From: an uncultured Chitinophaga sp.
GTDB lineage: Bacteria; Bacteroidota; Bacteroidia; Cytophagales; Cyclobacteriaceae
Length of the DNA: 64,000 bases
Reading direction: 5' to 3'
NCBI GenBank assembly: GCA_902168205.1
Contig: CABHOK010000003.1
Coordinates: 1,116,001-1,180,000, forward strand
How positions within the stretch are numbered: position 1 is the stretch's first letter; every line of letters begins with the position of its first letter. Position numbers and translations under genes: made by a program. Below the pieces are notes generated by a model, which worked only from the letters and a program-made list of their open reading frames with translations, did not search any database and had not been told where the DNA came from. This document shows, in pieces, positions 56,207-64,000 of the stretch.

Positions 56207-56609
56207 ATTGCTCGCTATATTTCGTTTTGCTGTGAAGTATTTTCTCGCAGTAGGAAATAGTCTTGCTGTTTTAACGGGAGCACTTCCTGATAGGATACTA
56301 CGCGCACGCTTATCTGCGTTTCACCATTTTTTAAAATACGTTGCAACATTTTGTCCTGATCCTGATAGGACAATACTACCTGTCTCAAATCGTGTTATTT
56401 GTAATTTTTTTATTCTGCGTGTATTCATACGGTTGGATTTTTTTTATTTCTGATATTTCACTATTTTCTACATTAAATTGATCGAGTAGAGATTGTTTGA
56501 ATTGGTTCCTGCACATTCCTGACGGTGCAATAGATTACAGGTTATTATTGGTTAAGATCATTAAGTAGATCATTTTAGAATTAGGTGTGTTGATCTGAAT
56601 TTTTCAACG
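56207..56609. other. 403-bp intergenic region upstream of the PAS kinase
   Basis: AT-rich, no gene supported. TCCTGATAGGA occurs twice, near 56286 and near 56367, about 80 bp apart. Poly-T tracts occur near 56405 and 56440. No copy of the AAAATCAG-N7-CTGATT element was found, unlike the genes further downstream in this signalling island. Confidence 0.5.
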
Positions 56610-59300
56610 ATGCGGATACATCATTGGCTTTGTATTTTGTTTTGTTTGGAGTTGTTGTTTTCCTGTAACCGGGCGAGCAGTAGTGGAAAACTCAGTGCAG
56701 AGTTTTCGTATGCCGTAATGGTTCCTGATATTGTGATTGTACATGCAGGTATGGCACTGTTTCAACCTGACTTTGAAGTTGAACGCATTACCGGTACTCA
56801 ACCTATATCTATACTGTTAGGTGCTTTTGTGTGCCTGTTGGTATTAAGCGCAGTTGTGATGGTGTTTGCACTTCGGAAAAGCCGGGCGTATCGCGAATTA
56901 AACAAACGCCACGAAGCATTGTTAATTACCAATAAAGAATTTGCTGCAGCTAACGAAGAATTGAAATATACCAACCAGAAGCTGGAAGATGCTCATGTAA
57001 AAATAGCAGAGCAGACACAAACGATACTTCGTCAGAAAGATGAACAACTTAACCGTGTGCTCGATTCTTCGCAGGATATAATCTGGTCGATCGATTTAAC
57101 GGGGGCCGGCAAACATTATATCAGCCGCTCTGCCACGCAGGTGCTGGGCGACAATGTTCGGGGAGAATTATTGATCGATGCTATATATTGGCAACACCTC
57201 GTGTTGGAGGAAGACTGGCCGTTAAAAGAAGAAGCGCTCCGAAATGTATCCCTCGATGGCTACGCAGAGTGTACGTATCGCATACGCACCGCTGATGATG
57301 GTTATCAATGGCTGTTCGAAAAAATGCACGTGGTGGATGATGAAAACGGAATGCCGTTACGACAGGAGGGGATCATTGTAGATATTACTAATCAAAAGAA
57401 GGCAGAGGAAATTATACTTCGCTATCAGCAGCAAATCGATATTATATTTTCCAACACTCAGGAAAATATAGTGCTGATGGATTTTACCGGAAAAGTTTTG
57501 TTGTTTAATAAAGCGTTTGAATACTTCGCGGAAGCTGTAACAGGCGTTCGGCCGGTTGTAGGAAAGTATATATGGGATATAACTACCAAAGATCGCAGGG
57601 AGGTTTCGCAGCGATTGTTCCAGGAAGCGCTTGAGGGTAAATTGATAAAGACCACGGCGGTGTTTTATATGCAGGATAATGCTATATATCATTCTGTTCG
57701 ATACGAGCCGATTATTAGCGATGGTAAAACTACGCATGTTGCCATTATAGCATCCGATATCACGCAATTGAAAGAACAGGAAAATATACTGCGCGAATCG
57801 GAAGCAAACCTGAAAGCTATATTTGATAACACCCGCGATTCTTTTACGTTGCTGTCTCCGGATTATACGATCATTGCTTTTAATAAAGCTAATTTTCAGA
57901 ATGTGCTGCTGCGTACCAACAAGGAACTGCGTACAGGTGTAAACCTGCTGGAGTATATAGATGAAGATCGCAGAAGTGCTTTTACCTATTTACTGGAACG
58001 TGTTGAGAATGGTGAGATGATTTCCTACGAAGCTAATCTTCAGAACGGAGGACTTGAAGCTGCGTGGTTTAAAATAACCATCAGTCAGGTACGATCGGCT
58101 GAAGGTAAACTCTTTGGTTATTGCATCGAAGCGCATGATATAAATGAGCAGAAGGAATTTGAAGGTACATTAACGGCAATAGCGCGCGAGCTGTCAAGCT
58201 TAATCGAGAATGCCAACGTGCCTATATTTGGCATTGATCAACATGGAAAGATAAACGAATGGAATCGTGTCTCAGCAGAACTCACAGGTTTTTCAAGAAC
58301 CGAAATGATCGGGCGTGACTGGATAACGAATTTACTCGAACCGGAATATCATGAAGTAGTAACAGCGATTATGAAAGATGCACTCAGCGGTGTACCCGTA
58401 AGTAATTTTGAATTGCCGGTGCTGAGTCGGAAGAAGCAGAAGATATCCTTGCTACTCAGTGTTTCACCACGGAAAGATGCTGAACATAAAATTGTTGGTG
58501 CAACGATTGTCGGTCAGAATATAACGGAGCTTATAGAGTATAAACAAAATCTGGAGCGTATGGTCTACGATCGCACGCGCGAGTTGAACGAGGCGTTGCA
58601 GAAGGAAAAGGAGCTTGTAGAGATGAAAAGCAAGTTTGTCTCCATCGCGTCCCACGAATTCCGTACACCGCTCTCTTCCATTTCACTGGCATCAGGTTTT
58701 ATCAAAAAGTACAAACAGAAGATTACACCGGAGGAAGTTGATAAACGATTGGACAACATAGAAAAGCAGGTGGGACACATGACGCATTTGCTGGACGATG
58801 TGCTGCTGATCGGAAAAACGGAAGCCGGAAAGCTGGTGGTACATCCATCGGAAGTAGATATTGCTGATACGTTTGAGCGGTTGAAAAACGAGATAGAGCA
58901 AAGTACCGGCAATACACATACTATACGGTTACATATCGATAGTATAGAAGGTAGCGTGAATACCGATGAGAAACTGATTCGTACCATGGTAATAAACCTG
59001 CTCACCAATGCTGTCAAGTTTTCTCCGGGTGCTTCATACGTTGATTTGTTTGTAACTGCAGACTATAACAAGCTTGCGATAGGTGTAAAGGATTATGGTA
59101 TAGGTATACCGGAGCAAGATATAAAAAATCTGTTCGAACCGTTTTACCGTGCAAGCAATGCTGCCGATGTGGAAGGTACCGGGCTTGGTCTTTCTATTAT
59201 TAAGAAAGCGCTGGACCTGCTCAGAGGTTATGTAGATATAAAGAGTGTAATCGGACAAGGTACAGAAATAACTATAGTAATTCCGTTGGAACATGCCTAA
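56610..59300 (+). CDS. Multi-PAS sensor histidine kinase
   Basis: 896 residues. The N-terminus has a lipoprotein-like leader (MRIHHWLCILFCLELLFSC) and a single membrane helix at about 67-88 (ISILLGAFVCLLVLSAVVMVFAL), with only about 45 residues between them. A coiled coil (95-145) leads to four PAS domains at about 145-265, 275-390, 395-520 and 525-655. Then HisKA with SKFVSIASHEFRTPLSSISLASG and HATPase with INLLTNAVKF, KDYGIGIPE and GTGLGLSIIKKAL. No receiver. It overlaps the CheY-like regulator gene by 8 bp and heads an operon with two response regulators, its likely targets. A strong PAS content suggests redox or small-ligand sensing in the cytoplasm. Confidence 0.9.
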   Translation: MRIHHWLCILFCLELLFSCNRASSSGKLSAEFSYAVMVPDIVIVHAGMALFQPDFEVERITGTQPISILLGAFVCLLVLSAVVMVFALRKSRAYRELNKRHEALLITNKEFAAANEELKYTNQKLEDAHVKIAEQTQTILRQKDEQLNRVLDSSQDIIWSIDLTGAGKHYISRSATQVLGDNVRGELLIDAIYWQHLVLEEDWPLKEEALRNVSLDGYAECTYRIRTADDGYQWLFEKMHVVDDENGMPLRQEGIIVDITNQKKAEEIILRYQQQIDIIFSNTQENIVLMDFTGKVLLFNKAFEYFAEAVTGVRPVVGKYIWDITTKDRREVSQRLFQEALEGKLIKTTAVFYMQDNAIYHSVRYEPIISDGKTTHVAIIASDITQLKEQENILRESEANLKAIFDNTRDSFTLLSPDYTIIAFNKANFQNVLLRTNKELRTGVNLLEYIDEDRRSAFTYLLERVENGEMISYEANLQNGGLEAAWFKITISQVRSAEGKLFGYCIEAHDINEQKEFEGTLTAIARELSSLIENANVPIFGIDQHGKINEWNRVSAELTGFSRTEMIGRDWITNLLEPEYHEVVTAIMKDALSGVPVSNFELPVLSRKKQKISLLLSVSPRKDAEHKIVGATIVGQNITELIEYKQNLERMVYDRTRELNEALQKEKELVEMKSKFVSIASHEFRTPLSSISLASGFIKKYKQKITPEEVDKRLDNIEKQVGHMTHLLDDVLLIGKTEAGKLVVHPSEVDIADTFERLKNEIEQSTGNTHTIRLHIDSIEGSVNTDEKLIRTMVINLLTNAVKFSPGASYVDLFVTADYNKLAIGVKDYGIGIPEQDIKNLFEPFYRASNAADVEGTGLGLSIIKKALDLLRGYVDIKSVIGQGTEITIVIPLEHA

Positions 59301-59661
59301 GAAAATTATGGTAGTAGAAGATACTCCTGACCTGCTGCAGCATGTAACAGATTTCCTCACGATGGAGGGATATGATGTAGAGCCTTGCTCGAATGGTCAT
59401 GATGCGTATCGGAAACTGGCATATAGTAAACCGGATCTGATCATCACGGATTTGCTAATGCCCAAGCTCGATGGATTTGCATTGATTGAAAAAATAAAAC
59501 AGGACAAGACTATGCAACATATACCGGTTGCAATTTTTTCGGCAAAGCCACCGCATGAAAACGAAGCGCGGGCATTGAGTCTCAATGTGCAGGCCTTTAT
59601 AAAGAAGCCGTGCTCGCTGGACGATCTGCATGAGATAGTAAAAAGTATACTGGATAAATAA
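59293..59661 (+). CDS. Single-domain response regulator
   Basis: 122 residues, one receiver domain. Acid pair in VVEDTPD, acceptor Asp53 in IITDLLMPKLDG, Ser in IFSAKP, Lys in FIKKPC. Overlaps the end of the PAS kinase gene, so it is most likely phosphorylated by it. No output domain, so it may pass phosphate to an Hpt protein or act by protein contact. Confidence 0.9.
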   Translation: MPKKIMVVEDTPDLLQHVTDFLTMEGYDVEPCSNGHDAYRKLAYSKPDLIITDLLMPKLDGFALIEKIKQDKTMQHIPVAIFSAKPPHENEARALSLNVQAFIKKPCSLDDLHEIVKSILDK

Positions 59662-59668
59662 GAAGATC

Positions 59669-60337
59669 ATGAGTGCTGTAAAAGTTATAGTTGTAGACGA
59701 TCACGGATTGGTGCGACAGGGTATCGTTTCGTTGTTACGTGAAAGTGGTGAAGTGGAAATCCTGAAAAGTGTAGATAGCGGAGAAGAAGCCGTGAACTAC
59801 GCTACGGAGCTTTCACCGGATATAGTTATTATGGATATTGTGATGAGAGGAATGACGGGTATAGAAGCCACGCGTTGGATTAAGGAACAAAACCCGCATG
59901 TAAAAGTTATACTGGTGTCAAGCGAAGTAAATAAGGATTTTATACGCGCAGGTCTTCGCAGCGGTATGGATGGCTATCTCAACAAGAGTACAACATCCGA
60001 TGTGTTGATGAAAGCTGTGCGCAGTGTAATGAAGGGAGAGAAATATTTTGGCACTGATATCACTTCGCTCGTGCTGGAAGAATTTTCATCACCACAAAAA
60101 TCCACGCGCGATAATGACCGGGGAGAAAAGCTGAAGGGCAGCGTACTCTCCAAACGCGAAGAAGAAGTACTCACGTTGATAGCCGAAGGAAAAAGTTTGA
60201 AACAGATCGGAGAAGAACTTTTTATCAGTGTGAAAACGGTGGAAACGCATAAACTTCATATCCAGGATAAACTCGGGCTCACCGGCACGGCACAGCTTGT
60301 GCGATATGCCCTGGAGCGCAAGGTAACGCGATACTAA
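59669..60337 (+). CDS. NarL/LuxR-type response regulator
   Basis: 222 residues. The receiver (about 4-120) has VVDDHGLVRQG, acceptor Asp56 in IVIMDIVMRGMTG and Lys in GYLNKST. The C-terminal LuxR helix-turn-helix (about 155-218) is KREEEVLTLIAEGKSLKQIGEELFISVKTVETHKLHIQDKL. Seven bases after the small regulator and in the same operon as the PAS kinase. It is the only dedicated DNA-binding response regulator in this island, and the next three transcription units all carry the AAAATCAG-N7-CTGATT promoter, so it is a candidate for the factor that reads it (inference). Confidence 0.92.
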   Translation: MSAVKVIVVDDHGLVRQGIVSLLRESGEVEILKSVDSGEEAVNYATELSPDIVIMDIVMRGMTGIEATRWIKEQNPHVKVILVSSEVNKDFIRAGLRSGMDGYLNKSTTSDVLMKAVRSVMKGEKYFGTDITSLVLEEFSSPQKSTRDNDRGEKLKGSVLSKREEEVLTLIAEGKSLKQIGEELFISVKTVETHKLHIQDKLGLTGTAQLVRYALERKVTRY

Positions 60338-60377
60338 GCTTTTCACGTAGGCTACATCAGTAATATCCTGATTTTGT

Positions 60378-60426
60378 AAAATCATTCTATTGCTGTCAGA
60401 TTTTAGGGTGCGCAATCAGACATTTG
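60378..60426 (+). promoter_or_regulatory. Dyad promoter element, site D (GAF gene 60451)
   Basis: AAAATCAT (60378-60385), 7-nt spacer, CTGTCA (60393-60398, degenerate second half-site), 24-nt spacer, TTTG (60423-60426; -7 region GACATTTG). A CTGATTTT half-site lies two bases upstream (60368-60375), as in site A. A second dyad AATCAG-N10-CTGATT (60414-60435) covers the expected transcription start. ATG is 24 nt after TTTG. Confidence 0.6.
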
Positions 60427-60450
60427 TTTCTGATTAACGCATATTAAACC

Positions 60451-60948
60451 ATGGCAACGCCCGACACCGATTTACTGGCAGGAGAAAAACGAAAGGGCTT
60501 TTTGTTTCATACGGATGCCAGTGTTTCCAACGAGCGTTTCTGGAAAGAGCTCGCACAGTTGTCCATCACCATCAGCCGTACAACTTCCGTGTCCATTTGT
60601 GTTTATGACAATACGGTGTTGCGCGTAACAGCATCAGCCGGTACTATACTTTCAACCGAACGCATCGGGTTATGGGAAGCATTGATACAGCATGAACAAT
60701 ATACCGAAGTTGAAGACACGTTGAAAGATGTAGTGTTCAAATTTGATTCACGTGTACTCGATCAGCCTGTTATTCGTTTTCTGGCGGGTATGCCCATCGT
60801 TAATGGTCAGGGAAGTCGCATCGGTATAATTGCTTTGTCTGACAGCAAGCCTCGTAAATTTTCAGGAGAGCAGATCCAATCGTTAAGCATCATCAGCCGT
60901 GTTATTGCGGTACATCTTGAAATGAAGAATCGCATTTCTGCAGTCTAA
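60451..60948 (+). CDS. GAF-domain signalling protein
   Basis: 165 residues. Most of the protein is one GAF domain: RFWKELAQLSITISRTTSVSICVYDNTVLRVTASAG, then IRFLAGMPIVNGQGSRIGIIALSDSKPRKFSGEQIQSL, and a C-terminal helix. No output domain. It probably binds a small molecule or haem and works through partners such as the kinase at 61065. It has its own promoter copy (site D), and another lies behind it (site E). Confidence 0.85.
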   Translation: MATPDTDLLAGEKRKGFLFHTDASVSNERFWKELAQLSITISRTTSVSICVYDNTVLRVTASAGTILSTERIGLWEALIQHEQYTEVEDTLKDVVFKFDSRVLDQPVIRFLAGMPIVNGQGSRIGIIALSDSKPRKFSGEQIQSLSIISRVIAVHLEMKNRISAV

Positions 60949-60997
60949 GGATTTTACTGAGGAGATTTACTGAACAAATCTGCGTCCTTATTTTTTC

Positions 60998-61046
60998 AAA
61001 ATCAGCATCACACGGATTCAAGTCTACACATTGTTATAGAATTTTG
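60998..61046 (+). promoter_or_regulatory. Dyad promoter element, site E (histidine kinase 61065)
   Basis: AAAATCAG (60998-61005), 7-nt spacer, CGGATT (61013-61018, one mismatch), 24-nt spacer, TTTG (61043-61046; -7 region GAATTTTG). Start codons at 61065 (18 nt after) and 61089 (42 nt after). Confidence 0.65.
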
Positions 61047-61064
61047 ACGCATCAGTTTACAGTT

Positions 61065-61814
61065 ATGATACAAGTCAATTTACAAACAATGGGAGAACAG
61101 AAGCGCACCGATACATCAATAGCACAAGAGCTTGCAAAAGCTAAAAATGTTATTGATAAATTTTTGTACGGCTGTTCTCATACCATGCGTGGACCATTGA
61201 AATCTATTTCAGGTCTTATAAAACTTTTGCAGAATCCGGAAGCAACAGAAGATCCTTACAAACATCTTGAGCTTATCCAGAAGACGGTTAATAAAATGGA
61301 AACCATTCTGAATGACCTTGAGCAGTTCCTGGTGAACTCACGAAGAGATCTTGTTATTGAATCGGTGTCGATGTCCAAAACGATTGATCTTATACTCGAG
61401 CGCTATAGCAGAGAGGCTGAAAGTAAGAACATCCGTTTTTCGAAAAGTATAACGCAAACAGTTCCGTTGTTCACGGATGTGGAGCGTCTCAATCTTATCC
61501 TGATACAGCTCATCTCGAATGCGCTGGTGTTTAATGATTCCGAGAAGGCAGACAAGCACATCGATATATTTGTGCGCGTTAACGAAAACGGATGTCATAT
61601 TAAGGTATTGGACAATGGTATCGGTATGTCGTCCGACATTCAGAAGAATATATTTCAACTTTTCTTCCGCGGAGCGCAACAGTCGCAAGGTGCAGGCATA
61701 GGACTGTATGTAGTAAATGAAGTGCTGCGAAAAATGGGCGGCAGCATTACCGTTACGTCAGAGGAAGGATGTGGTTCAAGCTTCTTCGTGTGGATTCCCA
61801 ACCTCAAATCGTAA
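61065..61814 (+). CDS. Small soluble histidine kinase
   Basis: 249 residues from ATG 61065; ATG 61089 (MGEQKRTDTS) is an equally plausible start and gives a leader length closer to site C. No membrane helix. HisKA-like helices with the His box YGCSHTMRGPLKSISGLIKLL, then HATPase with IQLISNALVF (N box), LDNGIGMS (G1) and GAGIGLYVVNEVL (G2), ending SFFVWIPNL. Without a sensor domain it depends on partners; the GAF protein upstream is a candidate. It is flanked on both sides by promoter copies and followed by the Hpt gene at 61975. Confidence 0.85.
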   Translation: MIQVNLQTMGEQKRTDTSIAQELAKAKNVIDKFLYGCSHTMRGPLKSISGLIKLLQNPEATEDPYKHLELIQKTVNKMETILNDLEQFLVNSRRDLVIESVSMSKTIDLILERYSREAESKNIRFSKSITQTVPLFTDVERLNLILIQLISNALVFNDSEKADKHIDIFVRVNENGCHIKVLDNGIGMSSDIQKNIFQLFFRGAQQSQGAGIGLYVVNEVLRKMGGSITVTSEEGCGSSFFVWIPNLKS

Positions 61815-61884
61815 TGCCATCTAAGTGTTCTACGTATTTTCTAGGGAAAATCCTTAAGATATGGAGGAGCTCTTGATCTCGGTA

Positions 61885-61933
61885 AAAATCAGCTTGTCAC
61901 TGATTTTTTAGATGTTTTTTCATTCCACTTTTG
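61885..61933 (+). promoter_or_regulatory. Dyad promoter element, site C (Hpt gene 61975)
   Basis: AAAATCAG (61885-61892), 7-nt spacer, CTGATT (61900-61905), 24-nt spacer, TTTG (61930-61933; -7 region CACTTTTG). Start codon 41 nt downstream. Confidence 0.7.
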
Positions 61934-61974
61934 TATGACGAATAACCACGCAGTAACAACTAAATTTTAAAATT

Positions 61975-62424
61975 ATGAGCGCGAACAGATCCATTAACCC
62001 AGCATTCTACAATAATAAGCAGACATTCGTAGAGTTATCTGTTCATGGCCGGGATGTTATGAATAAACCGAAGGCTGTGGGCCGTTATTTCGATCACGAC
62101 AAGTTTGATAAGCTCACTGGTGGTTATGACAAGATACAGGCGGAACTGATCGAAGCGTTCTTGGAATTTACACCTGCGCTGCTGGAAGAACTTCGCACCA
62201 TTGCTATGGCCGAGAACGTTGCTGATGTGGCGCGTATACTCCATAAACTGAAATCGTCAACATCTTTGTTGTGTTCAGACTCGCTATACTCTGAGATTAT
62301 ACATCTGGAAGAAAATGCAAACCATGTAAGTGATCCTGACTATAAAAGCCGGATCGCTGCGCTCATTACTTCGCACGAAGTATTGATGGAAGAAACCGAG
62401 ACCATTCTTAAAAAACTGACGTAA
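61975..62424 (+). CDS. Hpt-domain phosphotransfer protein
   Basis: 149 residues. An N-terminal 40-residue extension is followed by an Hpt four-helix bundle with phospho-accepting His90 in VARILHKLKSSTSLLCS, preceded by KIQAELIEAFLEFTPALLEEL. It should relay phosphate between hybrid kinases and a regulator. Its promoter is of the same type as that of the other orphan Hpt gene (23743). It precedes the GAF-PAS sensor by 27 bp and is probably co-transcribed with it. Confidence 0.87.
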   Translation: MSANRSINPAFYNNKQTFVELSVHGRDVMNKPKAVGRYFDHDKFDKLTGGYDKIQAELIEAFLEFTPALLEELRTIAMAENVADVARILHKLKSSTSLLCSDSLYSEIIHLEENANHVSDPDYKSRIAALITSHEVLMEETETILKKLT

Positions 62425-62451
62425 TCAAGACCCTCTCTATAACAATCCCCC

Positions 62452-64000
62452 ATGAACTGCTTTCTGCCTACAGCTTTTGAAGACAGTCGGTTGGAGACAC
62501 TTCGCAAACTTGAGATACTGGATACGAGTGATGAGAAAGATCTGGATGATATAGTCCAATTGATCGCTACCATCTGTGATGTTCCTATAGCACTTATCAG
62601 TTTAGTCGATGAACGCAGGCAATGGTTCAAAGCAAAAGTTGGCGTAGCTATATCAGAAACTCCGCGCGAACACGCTTTTTGCGCGCATGCTATATTACAA
62701 AATGAATTGATGATTGTGCCGGATGCGCTGGCTGATGAACGATTCGCTGCGAGCCCGCTGGTTACAGGTTCTATGGGAATCCGGTTCTATGCCGGGATGC
62801 CACTGATTACAACGGATGGCTACACGCTAGGTACGTTGTGCGTGATGGGCCGCAAGCCCGGAAATCTTACCGACTTTCAATGTCTCAGTTTGCGTACACT
62901 CGCACGCAACGTCATTAAACAAATTGAGTTGAAATACATGGCGCGCCAGATGGATGAGCGCGCTCGCACGCTGGAAGAATCCAACATGAAGCTGGCTATA
63001 TTGAACCGCGAGAGTCGCGGTAACCTGGAGCATATCAAGTCGCTTCAGGACCAGCTCGAAATTCGCGAACGTCAATATCGCGAGATGGTGGAGAATGCCA
63101 CCGACCTTATATATGAACTTAACACAGAAGGATATTTTTCATTTGTAAACCCGGTAATGGAACGCGTATCCGGGTATACAAGAGAAGAGTTGTTTGCCAT
63201 GCGGTATTGGGAACTGGTATCTCCGGACCATCGTGATCGCATCGTCAACTTTTATAAAGAGCAGCGTAGGTCCGGTAAGCGTAATACTTACCTGGAATTT
63301 ACTATGCTTACAAAAAGCGGAGAAGGAATCTGGATCGGTCAGAATGTAAACATGCAGTTTACCGATGACTATAAAGTTATAAAAGTAAGTGTTATATCAC
63401 GCGATATAACAACATTGAAGAATACAGAGCTGAAGCGTATGGAGAGTGAAAATCGTTTTCGTACGCTGGCTGAAAATGCACCGGTCGGAATTTTTCAGAC
63501 TGATGCAACGGGTGTATGCACGTATGTGAATAAACGTGTCAGTGAAATTACAGGCATGCCGGAAGAAGATATGCTCCGGGAAGGCTGGATAAAAGCTGTA
63601 TACCCGGAAGATCTTTTGCGTGTAACCACTACGTTGCAACAGTCGGTTGAAGAAAAACACGGCTTCAAAATCGAGCTCCGTTTTGTAAATGATACACAGG
63701 GTATACGCTGGGTGATCAGCGAAGGTGTACCGGTGCTGGACGACAACGGGGTACTGACGGGCTATATTGGCACTACACACGATATAACCGAGCGCAAGCA
63801 AATGTTTCAGAAGCTGCGTGACAGTGAAGAGCTATACCGCCTGCTCTCCAGCAATACGCGCGACATGATTGCGCTTTACAAGATTGATGCGTCTGCAACA
63901 CGTACGTTTATATCACCTTCAGTAAACGATATACTGGGATATACTTCGGAAGAGTTGGTGGGAAGTTCTCCCTATGATAATATACACCCCGAAGATGAAG
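62452..64000 (+). CDS. GAF-PAS sensor protein, probable histidine kinase (3' end beyond window)
   Basis: 516 residues visible from ATG 62452, no stop before base 64000. Starts MNCFLPTAFEDSRLETLRKL. A GAF domain (about 22-165) has IALISLVDERRQWFKAKVG and FYAGMPLITTDGYTLGTLCVMG. A coiled coil (about 160-215) leads to three PAS domains at about 210-320, 325-445 and 447 to the edge, each with an NATDLIYELNTEGYFSFVNPV-like core and a DITERK-type exit. In this family the C-terminus is nearly always a histidine kinase, possibly hybrid, but that part is not seen. Downstream of the Hpt gene by 27 bp and probably in its operon under promoter site C. Confidence 0.85.
   Translation, partial: MNCFLPTAFEDSRLETLRKLEILDTSDEKDLDDIVQLIATICDVPIALISLVDERRQWFKAKVGVAISETPREHAFCAHAILQNELMIVPDALADERFAASPLVTGSMGIRFYAGMPLITTDGYTLGTLCVMGRKPGNLTDFQCLSLRTLARNVIKQIELKYMARQMDERARTLEESNMKLAILNRESRGNLEHIKSLQDQLEIRERQYREMVENATDLIYELNTEGYFSFVNPVMERVSGYTREELFAMRYWELVSPDHRDRIVNFYKEQRRSGKRNTYLEFTMLTKSGEGIWIGQNVNMQFTDDYKVIKVSVISRDITTLKNTELKRMESENRFRTLAENAPVGIFQTDATGVCTYVNKRVSEITGMPEEDMLREGWIKAVYPEDLLRVTTTLQQSVEEKHGFKIELRFVNDTQGIRWVISEGVPVLDDNGVLTGYIGTTHDITERKQMFQKLRDSEELYRLLSSNTRDMIALYKIDASATRTFISPSVNDILGYTSEELVGSSPYDNIHPEDE

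Noticed and set aside
56286-56377. Two TCCTGATAGGA copies as an operator
   Set aside because: The word is short, only semi-palindromic and about 80 bp apart; noted in the intergenic entry but not claimed.
1-64000. tRNA, rRNA, CRISPR arrays, prophage or intact insertion sequences
   Set aside because: No cloverleaf, repeat-spacer pattern, transposase or phage gene was recognised anywhere in the window.

Overview
The window comes from the chromosome of a gliding-type Bacteroidota bacterium, most likely a Cytophagales relative of Chryseolinea or Ohtaekwangia; the genus is inferred, not proven. Signs are type IX secretion (T9SS) C-terminal sorting tails, PadR-linked FtsX permeases, very large hybrid kinases with periplasmic beta-propellers, TTTG-type promoter boxes and poor Shine-Dalgarno sites. 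No tRNA, rRNA, CRISPR array, prophage or intact insertion sequence was seen.

Layout. 1-3800: a long T9SS-exported adhesin, frameshifted and running off the left edge. 4-13 kb: housekeeping and stress genes (NmrA-type reductase, Zn-alcohol dehydrogenase, the NAD-salvage pair pncB-pncA, a decayed lipoprotein fragment, and a PadR/FtsX-permease pair). 13.4-22.2 kb: a compact nine-gene chemosensory operon (parA-like, soluble PAS-type MCP, cheW, cheD, cheY, cheB, cheA, cheC-like, cheR) in a phylum without flagella. 22-25 kb: small hypotheticals, an orphan Hpt protein and a probable outer-membrane protein. 25.3-39.2 kb: three related hybrid histidine kinases, two with periplasmic propellers, flanking two exported surface proteins. 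39.4-44 kb: AraC regulator with a siderophore-interacting flavoprotein, a MarR-GNAT fusion, a SnoaL-like protein and a second alcohol dehydrogenase. 44-49.4 kb: an NtrB/NtrC-type pair divergent from a second FtsX permease. 49.6-56.2 kb: aldo/keto reductase, two GH13 enzymes including TreZ, an AsmA/DUF748-like protein and a low-affinity iron permease-like protein. 56.6-64 kb: a second signalling island (PAS kinase, two response regulators, GAF protein, small kinase, Hpt protein and a GAF-PAS sensor cut by the right edge).

The best candidate for something undescribed is a promoter architecture seen five times: AAAATCAG-N7-CTGATT-N24-TTTG, with both spacings identical at every site. The second half-site lies where the Bacteroidota -33 box would be, and the -7 box is always degenerate. 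The five sites precede two orphan Hpt genes (23.7 and 62.0 kb), a GAF gene, a small histidine kinase gene and an exported beta-helix protein gene. This suggests one regulon joining phosphorelay parts scattered over about 38 kb. The hybrid kinases end in receiver domains without DNA-binding output, so they need Hpt intermediates, and the orphan Hpt proteins and the LuxR-type regulator at 59.7 kb are natural partners.

Other points: CheB carries Asn where its receiver phospho-acceptor Asp should be; one hybrid kinase has Glu in place of the Asp of its first receiver and a shortened ATP lid; a ParA-type ATPase sits next to a soluble receptor, suggesting a positioned cytoplasmic chemosensory cluster.
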